DNA from: Capra hircus
Lineage: Eukaryota; Chordata; Mammalia; Artiodactyla; Bovidae
Assembly: GCF_001704415.2 (NCBI RefSeq)
Contig: NC_030808.1
Location: 135,547,089 to 135,611,088, forward strand
Length of the DNA stretch: 64,000 nt
Reading direction: 5' to 3'
Shown: one piece after another, positions 11,201 to 22,721 of the stretch
Position numbering within the stretch: position 1 is the stretch's first letter
Layout of the letters: each line of letters starts with the position of its first letter
Notes under the pieces: generated by a model
Database searches by the model: none
What the model was told of the DNA's origin: nothing
What the model saw: only the letters and a program-made list of their open reading frames with translations
Position numbers and translations under genes: made by a program

Positions 11201-12476
11201 CCTGGGTGTGGCATAAGCCCTCTTGGAGGAGGTCACCATTAACCCCAGCATAGAGCTGCCAGAACTTACACAGGACTGGGGAAACAGACTCTTGGAGGGC
11301 ACTAATAAAACCTTGTGTGCACCAGGACCCCAGAGAAGGAGCAGTGACCCCACAGGAGACTGATCCAGACTTGCCTGTGAGTGTCCAGGAGTCTCAGAAA
11401 GGAGGTGTGGGCCAGCGGTTGCCTGCTGCTGGGTCAGGGGCACTGAGGGTTGTAGTGGGTGCCTGGGACCTTTTGAAGGAGGTCACTATTATCTTCATTA
11501 TCTCCAAACACCAGAGCTTGGTCTCAGGTCAGACAACAGGGAGGGAACACAGCCCTGCCCATCAATAGAAAATTGGTTTAAAGATTTACTGAACATGGCT
11601 CTGCCCATCAGAACAACACCCCCACAGTCAGTCTCTCCCATCAGGAAGCTTCCATAAGCCTCTTATCCTTATCTGTCAGAGGGCAGACAGAATGAAAACC
11701 AAAATCACAGAAAACTAATCAAACTGATCACATGGACCACAGTCATATCTAACTCAGTGAAACTATGAGCCATGCCATACAGGGCCATCCAAGACAGATG
11801 GATCATAGTGGAGAGTTCTGACAAAACGTGGTCCACTGGAGAAGGGAATGGTAAACCACTTTAGTATTCTTGCCTTGAGAACCCCATGAACAGTATGATA
11901 AGGTGAAAATATATGACACTGAAGGATGAACACCCTAGATAGGTTCCCAATATGCTACTGGAGAAGAGTGGAGAAATAACTCCAGAAAGAATGAAGATAC
12001 GGAGCCAAAGCAAAAACAACACTCAGTTGTGAATGTAACTACGGATGTAAGTAAAGTCTGATGCTATAAAGAGCAATATTGCATAGAAACCTGGAATGTT
12101 AGCTCCATGAATCAAGGTAAATTGGAAGTGGTCAAACAGGAGATGGCAAGAGTGAACATCGACATTTTAGGAATCAGTGAACTAAAATGGACTGGAAAGG
12201 GGGGGGATTTAACTCAGATGGCCATTATATCTACTACTTGGGCAAGAATCTCTTAGAAGAAATGGAGTAGCCCTCATAGTCAACAAAAGAGCCTGAAATG
12301 CAATTCTTGGGTGCAATCTCAAAAATGACAGAATGATCTCTGTTCGTTTCCAAGGCAAACCATTCACTACCACAGTAATCCAAGTCTGTGCCCCGACCAG
12401 TAATGCTGAAGAAGCTGAAGTTGAATGGTTCTATGAAGACCTAAAGACCTTCTAGAACTGACACCCATAAAAGATA
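8284..12476 (-). mobile_element. BovB LINE with 5' inversion (twin-primed)
   Basis: Sense on the minus strand from about 10860 down to 8284 are the endonuclease remnant (GDWNAKVG near 10815; SDHELL near 10530), the reverse transcriptase and the 3' terminus (CAGTTCAGTTCAGTCGCTCAG in plus). From about 10862 to 12476 the 5' part of the same element runs in plus orientation. Both pieces meet at the same element position: TCTAGAACT.ACACCCA is found at about 12451 in plus and at about 10856 in minus. A 13-bp direct repeat with one mismatch (TACATCTCTGATT 8271-8283; TACCTCTCTGATT 12477-12489) flanks the whole. This is the expected product of one insertion with 5' inversion. No intact reading frame remains. 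Confidence 0.85.
9911..10053 (+). mobile_element. BovA-type SINE nested in BovB
   Basis: This is a single BovA unit (GGAGAAGGAAATGGCAACCC ... GGGACACGACTGAAGCGACT, ending AGCAGCA) in plus orientation inside the minus-strand BovB. A perfect 12-bp duplication of BovB text (GTGCCCATATTT) lies at 9899-9910 and 10054-10065. The undisturbed BovB copy at about 60520 shows the same site without the insertion, which confirms the empty-site structure. Confidence 0.9.
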
Positions 12477-12489
12477 TACCTCTCTGATT

Positions 12490-12595
12490 GCCCCTGTGCA
12501 ACTGCTAATTCCTTCACCCTGCAGTACTGAAGAGTTGGCTGAGCAGATGGTACTGGGAAGGCCTTGCAATCCAAGCAGTTATTATCATTTTAACT
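12490..12595. other. Unique intronic flank
   Basis: This short single-copy-looking sequence joins the BovB target-site duplication to the following MIR. Nothing else is seen. Confidence 0.4.
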
Positions 12596-12599
12596 ACTA

Positions 12600-12860
12600 C
12601 ACACAATGACATAAATTACCACTACCATTAATTGAGCACGTGCCTGGCTAGACACTAAGCTAAATGCTTTCAGTGAATTATTTGATTCCCATGACAATCC
12701 TGTAGGGTATGTATTATTATCCACCTTTTACAGATGAGGATGTGTTGAAATTCAGAGAGGCCAATACATATGTTTTCCATCACAAGTCCAGTCAATTGCA
12801 AAGTCAAGTTTGAATGCAGTTCTTTCTGGACTCTGTAGCTTGTACCATGAATCACTGTGA
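12600..12860 (+). repeat. MIR SINE
   Basis: The text (ATTGAGCACGTGCCTGGCTA, then TTATTATCCACCTTTTACAG ATGAGGATG) matches the ancient mammalian MIR in the orientation running from the size-distribution motif to the ATGAGGAAACTGAG-like motif. It is strongly diverged. Confidence 0.65.
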
Positions 12861-13940
12861 GGCACTGTCTCCTTCTGTCTTCCTGCCCTCTCTCCTCTGC
12901 TCTCTCTGTGCCTGGCATTGTCCCAGGGGTTAGATTCAGGACCTGCTGGACTAAACCTCTGCTCTTGGGGATGAATAACAGCAGTGGGCCATGGGAGCGT
13001 GATTCCCATCCTGAGAACAGGAAAAATATTCACTTGTATCCAAGACCACCTTTAGGTCAGGCATGATGCTGGGAGGTGTTCAAGCTGGAAATTCCAGGTG
13101 TCTATTGGCTACATTTAATCTGGGTTTTTGTGATCATGGATCAGGTATGGGCTCTGTGCTCTCTCAGTAAGCCAATTTCTCCCCTCACTGCCAGTTAGCA
13201 AGACCGTCAATATATTCTGGCAGGTATGTGTGTGTGTGTTTTGGGGGGGGGGGAGCTGATTTATCAATACTGGAGCACAGGAACCACTTGAAAATGAAGC
13301 AGGTGGCCAACATATACTGAACAGTTCTATCCCAGCCGGCCAACTAGCAGAGCCATGAAAGATTAGGGAACCAGGCTCTTGGGAGGGTGGTTTCTTCTCT
13401 TAGGGGTCCTCTGTGGCTTGGGGATAATGAGGAACAGTGACAGACGCTCTAGGGCCAAGGCTTGGGAGATCAGAGAATTTTACCCTCTCATGTTGTGTTA
13501 TTTCACTTGGAGTGAAATGGGTTTGCTGCAGGGCACACAGCCCGTTAACCCTGAAGTGAAGACAGACATGGGGGTCACCTGTACTTGGTGTCCATGGATT
13601 GAAGTGATATGAATGGAATCTGACCTATTACCTGTGTGTCTGCAAGATATCAGTTTGACCCAATCTCATTTAACAGTTGAGGAAACTGAGGTTCAGAGAT
13701 GTCCAAGATCATGCAGCAACTTAGTGACATTTACTGTGTTTCTAATATATAAATAGTACCCTCCTGGGTTCTCTGTACCATGTATGTGGTTTCATACACC
13801 ACACAGATTTGGAATCCAAGGAAGTGAGGGTGAAGTGAATTAGGTGCAGAAATATTGGCATTTCTGGAAACTTAAATGACATTTGAGGAAACAGGATAAA
13901 ATGTTGGAAATCAAGACTGTAATGAGATAAAAACAATAGC
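12861..13940. other. Non-coding intronic stretch
   Basis: It holds a (GT)5 run at about 13229-13240 followed by a G-run of about 10 at 13243-13252, and a short MIR-like piece near 13660-13730 (TTGAGGAAACTGAGGTTCAGAG). No gene is supported. Confidence 0.4.
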
Positions 13941-13943
13941 TGA

Positions 13944-14372
13944 TGTTATGGGTTGAACTGTGTGCCAGCCAAAAGATATGCTGAAGTACCTGTAAATGCA
14001 ACCTTATTTGGAAATATGAGGTTTTTACAGATGCAATCAAGTTAAGACGAGGTCATTAGGGTGGACCCTAGACCAGCGTGACTTGATGTCCTTATAAGAG
14101 GGAATATTGGACACAGAAACACAAGGAAAAGGAAGTTAGAGACTGAAATGATACTCTACAAGCCAAGGAAGGTCAAGGGTGGCAGGCCACCACCAGAAGG
14201 TAGAAGAGGACCTGGAGCAGATCCTCCCTTAGGGACCTTTGGAGGAACCAGCTCCACTGACACCTAGATTTCCAGCCCCAGCCCCAGAAGTGGGAGAGAG
14301 TCCACTTCTGTTGTTTAAGCCACCCTCTTCTGGGTGCTTTGTAATGGTAGCCAGCAAACAAATATAATAGAG
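13944..14372 (+). repeat. MLT1-type LTR (ERVL-MaLR)
   Basis: This is an ancient solo LTR. Key landmarks are GTTATGGGTTGAACTGTGTG at the start, CAACCTTATTTGGAAATATG, a GGTCATTAGGGTGGACCCTA segment, TGTCCTTATAAGAGGG, and near the end CTTCTGTTGTTTAAGCCACC and TTTGTAATGGTAGCCAGCAA. No internal retroviral genes are attached. Related LTRs lie at about 16420 and 53585. Confidence 0.75.
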
Positions 14373-14419
14373 AACCTCTTTTTAAGTAGTTACTTTGCGG
14401 ATCAGGTCTCTCTGCCGAT

Positions 14420-14535
14420 TTAATCAATATTCATTGTGTATCTACTAGGTGCCAGGCACTGTCTAGGGTGCCAGAGAAAGATCAGGGAGTAGAGAGGCCA
14501 AGTCCCTGCCTTCTGGAAGCTTCTAGTTCCCTGCA
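14420..14535 (-). repeat. L2 3'-end fragment, antisense
   Basis: The text TATCTACTAGGTGCCAGGCACTG followed by AGTCCCTGCCTTCTGGAAGC is the usual antisense 3' end of an old L2 LINE. It is short and diverged. Confidence 0.5.
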
Positions 14536-16090
14536 TTATGTCCCAGAATCCTCACAATTCTGTGAAATAGGGTCATCCCCCCTCACCTTGAGATAAGGGC
14601 CTCACATTAAGGAAGGACCAAGTTGGGACTGGTCTCTGTCACTCTGATTTACAGGGAGGTACACGACTGATTTCTGGGGGGAGAAGGTGAGACAGGCAGG
14701 GGTGTGGGGCCCCAGCATTTCTGAGGTCAGAGTTCTGCCTCCCAAAGAAACCATGCCTTGGCCCAGCCTGGAGAGCCCTGAATAGCCACAGGTGAGGCAG
14801 ACTTGCCCGTTCTGTCTCCAAGTCCCCGCTTCCCGCACTGAGGTCAGGCTGCTCAGGAGGCCTAGTTTGGGTGGAGGATGTAAAACCCTGGCCCTGACAG
14901 CAGGCAGCTGCAGTTAACAGCTGGGCTGTGGTACGGTCACCTGCATATAAACGTTCACAGTGTATCAGCGACACCAGAGGGTTGCTCTGTGATCCTGGCG
15001 GGAGGGGACAGAGACAAGGCCTCCACATGATCGCATCTGAACCGAGAGGCAAGGTCAATGCTCTCCAACCACAGAAACTCAATGGGCTCCTTCTAGCCAG
15101 TGCTGTGAGGGACTGCTGTTTACTCACAACAGCTCTAGGCCTGCTGCACCTTGTCCACCGGGTCCAAACTGTAAGCTACCCCATCATCCAAGAGCCCCTG
15201 GTTCCTGACAGCATCAAATGCAGAACAAGTCCTTACTCTTAACTTCCTCCAAATTGCCCGGTACAAGCCTACACCTCACAACAAGCTCCTTGCAATCCCT
15301 CTTCCTGAGATGCCCCAGGTTCCCTCAGAGTGTTTCTCTCCTGCTTCAGCAAGTGACATACCTGACTTTGTCCCCCTACCTGTGTACTCTTAGTGGTCAG
15401 CCTGGCTGTAACTGGTGCCTGCCTCACTCCCAGACCCAGGTCCTTCGAGGTCAGCACAAGGGGCTCCTCCCACTGGGCGTGGCCTCTCGCCTCCCAGGAA
15501 GAACCCTCAGCACCTCAAGGGGCCCCGTAGACCTAGGTGTGGCGGCAGCCATCACCCCTGCAGGGGAGACTGGCTCCACTCCCGCAGTCTGTGGGAACCT
15601 CTGATGTAGGAGAGCGTTTTCCAAGGAGCACCCCTCTCTCCTCCCCCACAGGCTCCCACCGGAGCTCTTCAGCCGCTCAGATAAAGAGGTTCTGCCTTCA
15701 GGGCCGACTGCTCAGCACATTTTTCTAAGCATTAAAAAATCACTGAAGAAGAAAAATAGAAATCCCTGGGGGGCTGCACCATTCCCCGACAGCCAAGCTA
15801 TTAAACTTTCAAGTCCCAGTGCTGAGCGGCCTGACAGCTGGAAAGCGCCCAGCCTCACGCGTCCTTGCTAAAGCAGTTCGTTCCAGTTAGAGCAAGCTTG
15901 GGTAAGGATCAATCACTGTTTCTGGCAGTTCCTCTCAAATTAGAAGAGGCAGAAAAGCAGAGAAAAAGGAGGCCTATCCCAGAGTTTAATCTCCTCTCAG
16001 AGAAGGACTTTCACTGACTATGAATCCATCTTATCAAACAGTGAGCACTCAGGGGATCACTGGTCCAGTTACCCTTCAGGGTCTGGTGTC
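14536..16090. other. Non-coding intronic stretch
   Basis: No gene is recognised. The 162-codon minus-strand frame at 14639-15127 and the 128-codon plus frame at 15218-15604 have no recognisable motifs and overlap other equally long frames, as expected of GC-rich non-coding DNA. Confidence 0.4.
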
Positions 16091-16094
16091 TCTT

Positions 16095-16276
16095 ATTTAT
16101 TTATTTTTTATTTTTTAAAGTCTTTATTGAATTTGTTACACTATTGCTTCTGTCTTATGTTTTGGTTTTTTGGCTGTGAGGCATGTGAGATCTTAGCTCC
16201 GGGCAATCAGGGATCGAACCTTCACCCCATGCATTGGAAGGCAAAGTCTTTACCCCTGGACCACCAGGGAAGTCCC
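16095..16276 (-). repeat. tRNA-derived SINE, CHR-like, antisense
   Basis: It begins with a reversed A/T-rich tail (TTATTTATTTTTTATTTTTT) and ends in GACCACCAGGGAAGTCCC, the reverse complement of the SINE head. The central GGCTGTGAGGCATGTGAGAT text is shared with the copy at 119-239. Confidence 0.65.
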
Positions 16277-16419
16277 TGGGGTCTTCTAAATGAGTTTAAT
16301 AATAGGAGGCTTTTCATAATTTTTTTGGGACAGGCAACACTGAGTTGGTCCTGACTAGGACACTAACTCAAGGAGAAACTGCATCTCTGTGGGCCTCAGT
16401 TTCTTTGTCTATAAGGTGG

Positions 16420-16796
16420 GTGTTAATGGCCTGAATTGTGTCCCCCTCTCCAACGTGCATGTTGAAGTCCTAACCCCTAGCGTCTCAGAATGTGACTGCA
16501 TTTGAAAAGGGCTTTTAAAGAGGTGGTTAAGTTAAAATGAGGTGGCGGTAGTCTGATATAAGTGGGTCCTTATGGGAAGAGGAAGCGTGGCCACAGGTAT
16601 AGAGGAAAGCCCATGTGAAGAGGCAGGGAGAAGACGGCCACCTGTCAGGCAAGGCGTGGGGCTTCAGAGGGAGCAGTCCTGCAGACACCTTGATTTCGGA
16701 CTTCCAGCCTGTGAGAAAACCAGTTTCTGTCGTTTGAGCCACCCAGTATCACCCAGTCTGTGGTAATTTTCTATGGCAGCCCTGGCAGACTGATCA
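16420..16796 (+). repeat. MLT1-type LTR (ERVL-MaLR)
   Basis: This is a second ancient LTR of the family seen at 13944. It has GCCTGAATTGTGTCCCCCTC, GAAGTCCTAACCCCTAGCGT, a GTCCTTATGGGAAG segment, GACACCTTGATTTCGGACTT and GTTTGAGCCACCCAG near the end. It lies in the same orientation, about 2 kb from the first. No internal region lies between them, so they are independent or rearranged solo LTRs. Confidence 0.75.
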
Positions 16797-18550
16797 AGTG
16801 GGCATGCCTCCATTTTTCTGGGTAACACACTGTTGCGAGAATCCACTGAGACAGTGAATAAAGTTCCTGGAAATATCTGCAGGTGTCACACTGATGAAGG
16901 CGCTACCTGAGCGGCGCAGAGTGACTGCACACAGTTCATCTCCATGGATTTTATCAGAGAGCAGGATTCTTGGGAGGGAGTCGTATAGAACTCCCAGGGC
17001 ACATTTGCCCGCTCCAGAGGGCAGTTGCGATCTGGGTGAACCACCTGGCAAGTGGGGGTTGCCCAGGGGTGCCCCCTGCAGTGAAGGCTGGCCTGGCTGG
17101 CCCTGGGTGAGCTGCCAGGTGCCTGCGGGAGCTAAAATCCCACCAGGTGCAATTCACTCTGCAGGCGGTGGTCCTGGGGACAGCCCAGGAACCTGTCTTC
17201 CTTGTCTCATTCACACTTCACAGCCACACATGGGCAAAGAGCCTTTCCACCTTTATTAGGAACATACACCAGCGCTAAGAAGTTAAGAGTCACATCCCTC
17301 CCCAAGTAACAATCAATTCGTTTATCAGATAACCTTCCTCCTCAGAGTTAGCTGGGAACAGGCCTGAGCAGTGGGCCCTTACCCGAAGTGGACAGAGATG
17401 ATGAAGAAATAACACAATTAAAGGCTGGAGGTGAGGCCTGGACGGACTCTGGTCAGCCAGGGAGGACAAGGGAGGGTGGGGCCTGGGTGCTGGGGGAGGG
17501 GCCTCTGTCCTTGGTGCTGGGGGACACGGCAGGTGTGGGTGGTGAGGGTTCTTTGCCTCTGGTGAAACTTTGCCCAGCGTCTGCTGAGAGGGGGGCCTTT
17601 TAAATTTTGCTTCTCTCTCCATGTTCCCCTAAGAATTATTTAGATGGTTGTTCATTGGTCCCTAAAATAGATAAATAAAAACTACCAGTTGGTCGGTTTT
17701 GTGATGGAGTTTTCCACTCTGTGCACACTGCTTTTTGTTACTTACTAATAATGGCTGACATAACTTCTCATTTCTGCTAAATAATGTGTTTCTGCTCTAC
17801 CATCTCATTTACAACCAGGTAAATGAGTCTTTATGTGCTTTTCTCCAGCCTGAGAACGATAAACTAGATTTTATTTTCCTAAATTGAGTCCTCAAATTTG
17901 GTAGATCAGCATAAACCTTTTAGGGGAGTGGCAGTGGCATGGATTATGTTCTGCTGGGTTCAACCGTTTTTTCAATAACTGCCTGGAAAGAGGCACTACA
18001 TTTGTCTTTGGCACTTGCCTGGATTGTTTTAATTTAGTTCTTCTGGAGAGTGTAGGTCAGTGGAGGGTCTCTCCTATTGCTCTTGGGGTTTTGTTTTGAG
18101 AGAAGGCTGTTGAGAAAAGTTTTCTTCCCTCACACCTGGTTTGGTACTTCTCTGAGGCTGTGGGGGCTTCACCAGCCCTGGACCTGACTGGAACTCACCC
18201 CAAGTCATTGGTAGGAGTTTTATTTATAACTTTATTTTCTTTTAAGATAATTCATTCAAATGGTGCAAGAGCCCAAAGTAAGCCTGTTCCCACCTGTGTC
18301 TCCAGTCCCCCAGCTCCACACTAGAAGCACCCATTGCCACTGCTTGTGTGTGCTTCCAGGGACGGGCTGCCCTCCACCTTTCTTCCTCTCTCCCTCCCTC
18401 CTGCCCTTCTTCCCTTCCCCTCTTTTTTCCTTCCTTAAGGACCCCTCCCTCTTTCTTCCCCTCTCTCTTTCTTTTGCCTTAAATGCAAACAGTAGCATAG
18501 CATAGATAGGCTTTACAGTCTGCCTTTTGATTTTTAAAAAAAAATATATA
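16797..18550. other. Non-coding intronic stretch with pyrimidine tract
   Basis: No gene is recognised. About 100 bp at 18376-18478 is almost pure C and T. Long frames such as minus 17290-17622 are low-complexity Pro-rich shadows of GC-rich sequence. Confidence 0.4.
18376..18478 (+). repeat. Polypyrimidine low-complexity tract
   Basis: About 100 bp of mixed C and T (CTTTCTTCCTCTCTCCCTCC and similar) is broken by only a few purines. The sequence is not a clean short tandem repeat. Confidence 0.8.
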
Positions 18551-18553
18551 TTT

Positions 18554-18770
18554 AGTTTCACAGGTGGTTCAGTGGCGAAGAAGCTACCTGCCAAGCAGGA
18601 GATGCAGGTTCAATCCCTGGGTTGGGAAGATCCCCTAGAGAAGGAAACGGCAACCGACTCCAGTATTTTTGCCAGGAAAATCCATGGACAGAGCAGCTTG
18701 GTGGGCTACAGTCCATAGAGTGGCAAAGAGTCGGACACAACACGACTAAGCCACTGAGCATGCACCATGG
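18554..18770 (+). mobile_element. Bov-tA SINE
   Basis: A tRNA-derived head (CAGGTGGTTCAGTGGCGAAG; GCAGGTTCAATCCCTGGG) joins a BovA body ending in AAAGAGTCGGACACAACACG. The orientation is plus. I could not define a clear target-site duplication. Confidence 0.8.
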
Positions 18771-19974
18771 TTTCTCATTAGGACACAACAGGCTTCCTTC
18801 TTTCTTTCTTATAACTGCAGAGGAGTCTGCTGTGTTATTTAGCGTTATGGGGCATTTGGGCTGTTTCTATTATTTCACTTCAGGGTTCTGATTTGAAACC
18901 TTAGACTGCCTGCTTCTGTATTTAACCCTCACTGCCCAGCCGTTCATGGGCTGCCTTTTGCGAGCTGTGTTGCATCCTCTCTCGGAATAGAGAGCAGGGC
19001 ACAGACTGGGAGAGCTTGGCACTTGGAGGGGAGAACTGCAAACTGCATGACACTCTCCACCCACCACTGCCCTCCAACTAGGGGACCTGACAAAACTCTA
19101 GCGTGGCTTCCATCCCTAGGATGACCTCAGCCCACTTAAAATGCCTTCCTGAGGGAGCTCCAGCTCCCCAAAGAATTTACTGTTCCAGCCTGACAACAGA
19201 CCCCCGCTCTACCTTTTCTTTGACAATTACTTTGGGAAACATGGAACTGTACATCTTTTCTCTACTCTTTTGAGATATGAATCTCTTAGAACCCAGAATG
19301 TTTCCTCTAGGACCTGGGAGCCGTCTCTGTGAAATGCAAACATCTGGGGACATAGTTCCCCCTCTCCCAGTTCCTGGTATGATGCTAATTTCAGGGGCCT
19401 CCTTGCTCCAGTCTGTTTCCATCATAAAGATGTGAGATGTGTGTTTCTCCTCTGGATAAGTGCCAGTTAGTGAACACGGATGGCCGGATCATCTGGACCA
19501 CCCTCCTCAGCCTCCTTCAGCGTTCTCCTGTAGCACACCAGTGTTTAAAAAGCCTCCTACCTTTTGTTTCAGTGGAGTTGAGCTCAGTTCTATTCTGAAG
19601 TCTCTCTCTCCTACCGCAGTAGTCTGAATATTAATAAAACCTGTTTTGCTGATTTTTTAACGAATGTCCAATACAGACCTTCCCTTTGACAGTCGGGAGG
19701 TCAGCTCCAAGTGCCGATTGCCCTGCAGCTGGTCACAGCTGGTCCTAACTCCCAGCTTGGTCCACGCTGGGCCTGGATTGAAGGGTCGCCCTCTGGCGGG
19801 TTCTTTGGGTCTCACATTTGGTCTCCCTTTCTTGGGGGTACCTCTGAGGGCTAGTCAGTACCCCACTCCTCTCAACTCCTGCAGTGTCTGTGGTTTGAAC
19901 CAGTTTCCCCTGGTAGTTGTTTACGTTACCACCCACTTAATGTTGCTATCTTCTCATTTATTCAATTCTACAAA
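18771..19974. other. Non-coding intronic stretch
   Basis: No gene or recent repeat is seen. Reading frames (for example plus 19664-19990) show no recognisable domain. Confidence 0.35.
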
Positions 19975-22212
19975 CTTAATTGGGTATTAAGTATGCTCCT
20001 AGCAATGTATATACATTATTTCATGTTATACCTACGGATCAATCATTTTTATTACAAAAATGTCAAACATATATAAAAAGAGAATGGTATAATGGATCCC
20101 CATATACCCATCACCAGTATGATTATAAACACATGGCTTTTTTTTTTCTTTTGTTATACCAATATCCCCTCACATTTCCATCCTGTCCCAGATTATTTTA
20201 AACAAATCCTGGATATTATTTCTTCTTCAGATATTTCAGTATGGTATTGCTAAATTATAAACATACATTTAAAAAAAACCACATAACTTCTACAAATCTA
20301 AAAATACATAGCATCTAAAAAATAAATACAATTCTTCAATAGCACCAAATATCCAGTTCCTCTTTCTTTAATTGTTTGATATATTTTTTACAGTTTCTTT
20401 GAAGAGTGGTCCACATAAAGTCCATTTCAATGGGTTGATATGTCAGTTTAATCTCTTTTAACTTATAATCCCCCATCTCTCCTTTCTCCCCTGGTAATTT
20501 TTGCATGCTGAAAAAATTAGATGTTTACCCCTGTAGTTTCCTACTGCCTGGATTTGCTGACTTCATCCCCATGGTGTCAGTTAACATGTTCATCTGACCT
20601 CTGTATTTCCCGTAGTTCTTTCTTGAGACTTAATCACTTGCAATTTTCTTGTTTGTTTGTTTCTTTTTTTGGCAAGGCTACTTCATAGGTGGTGTTGCAT
20701 GCTCCATCAGAAGGTACAAGTCTGCTGGTCTTTTTTTGTGAGATTAGTAGCTATTTGATAATTGTTATTGCCTAGATACATTATTTGCAAACTGGTGATA
20801 TTCAAATGCTGTTTTAAGAATTACTTTTATGATATACAAATAAAATTAATAATTACATTCTTATTTGTTTTTTAACTGTAATACTTCTACAAAATGATGC
20901 TCCCTCTCTTCTTTTTCTTTCTCTTTTTTAAAACTGTAACCAAGATATACCTACAGTTCTTATAGGAAAGTCGGGAAAAACTTCTGGCTCATTATCTATC
21001 ATTTTCAAAAAACTGAGTTGGTTCCCCAGCAGATTCCAAGGTGGATTTTGGAGGAGAAGAGTACAATACTGAATGCATAGATTTAAACATTTTTATGTAT
21101 TTCGATCTATTATAGTTAATATTATTATTGGTATTTAACCATCTTTGATTAGTGGGAGTCTATTCAAATTGGCTATTAAGTCTTTTAATGTGACTCTAGT
21201 AGTTCTTTATAGTTTCCTTGGTTTCTCAGACTCATTGCCTCCAAACCTGGATCCAGCCATTTCTCCAAGGAGCTTCTGTTCTTATAGTGAAAGATGGTGG
21301 TTAGAGACCAAAACCAGAGGCTAAAAATGCTCAGTACCAGAGGGTTGGCCATAGTTTCTAAGTCTTTTCACTGATCAGAGTTAGGAAATGGATATATATT
21401 TATTTTATGTTAACCTGCAACCAACAACATGATTACTGAAATGACTTGAAATTCTTTTTGCAGTACTCTTCTGCATCCCCACTAGGGATTACTGTGATTT
21501 TAAACTTGAAATAGTTCTTCTCTGTGTGATTATACGATAAATTTGAAACATAGTTGGATTCATTTGTTTCTTTTTCTTTTTGATTTTTTGAGCTTTCTCT
21601 TTAAGATTTAATTTTGTTTTCTAATTCTCTAAAATATTTGCATGGCCCAAAAGTCATCTCCACATAACAAGATAAATTAAAACAACTCTAGTGTCTATTT
21701 CTTTTCTCTCTACCTGCTTCCTGTAAGTGATCATTTAAAAACATGTTAAAAAATTTTTTTTCAATTATAAGGGAATATGTATGCATGTACTCATATCCCT
21801 TCCTCTGTCTTAGATAAGTGGTAAATAACACACATTCTCTCCACCTTGCTTTTTAGCCCAATGATATATCCTGGAGATTTTCCATAATAGTTTACAGAGT
21901 TATTTCTCATTTCTTTTGTGGATATATAATCCATAGCTTATTCAACTAGTCCCCTACTGATAGGTAGTTGGGTTGCTTCCAATTTTTTGCCATTATTCAT
22001 AGAATTGATATAAATAGCCTTATGCATACTTCTTGTTCATGTTTTTGCCAGTGTGTCATTGGGAGGGAGTCTTAGAAGTGGGATGGCTGGATCAAATTCA
22101 GTATACGTAAATGCATATAAATTCATATAGATATTGCCAAATTCTTCTTCACAAGTGGTTGCAATATTTTCTATTCCCATCAGTATTAGATAAACTTCCC
22201 TAGAGCTTCACC

Positions 22213-22516
22213 TTGGCTTCCCAGGTAGCACAGTGGTAAAGAATCCTCATGACAATGTGGGAGACGTAGAGGTGTGGGTTCAATCCCTGGGTTGGGAAGA
22301 TTCCCCTGGAGTAGGAAATGGCAGCCCACTTCAGTATTCTTTTTTTTTTTTTTTTTAGTTTTTTATTTTTTAAATTTTAAAATCTTTAATTCTTACATGC
22401 GTTCCACTTCAGTATTCTTGCCAGGAAAATCTCATGGGCAGAGGAGCCTGGTGGACTATAGTCCATGGGGTCGCAAAGAGTCGGACATGACTGAGCGACT
22501 GAGGACAGCCCAGCAC
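22213..22516 (+). mobile_element. Bov-tA SINE carrying an L1 stub
   Basis: The SINE head (TTGGCTTCCCAGGTAGCACA) starts after an 11-bp duplication with one mismatch (AGAGCTTCACC 22202-22212; AGAACTTCACC 22517-22527). The BovA body is interrupted at about 22341 by a 62-bp insertion and resumes at 22404-22419, ending GGTCGCAAAGAGTCGGACATGACTGAGCGAC. The host is the old antisense L1. Confidence 0.85.
22342..22403 (-). mobile_element. 62-bp 5'-truncated L1 insertion, antisense
   Basis: A poly(T) run is followed by AT-rich text (AGTTTTTTATTTTTTAAATT ... CTTACATGCGTT) inside the Bov-tA SINE. It is flanked by a perfect 16-bp duplication of SINE sequence (CCACTTCAGTATTCTT) at 22326-22341 and 22404-22419. 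The poly(T) on the plus strand marks a minus-orientation, very 5'-truncated L1-machinery product. The perfect duplication shows it is younger than the SINE. Confidence 0.85.
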
Positions 22517-22721
22517 AGAACTTCACCAACAAAATACACTGACACCCTTGTGGAGCTTTGCCAATCTGATAGATATAAATGGTATCTCAGGTAGGTTTCC
22601 GTTTTGTTTTATTTTTTGTATTTTACTATTATGACTGAAATTGAGCATTCTTTTATGTGGTTAAAAAACACTTTAACTTTAGAAAGGAGAGTTCAAGATG
22701 GGGGAACACCCGTGCACCCGT

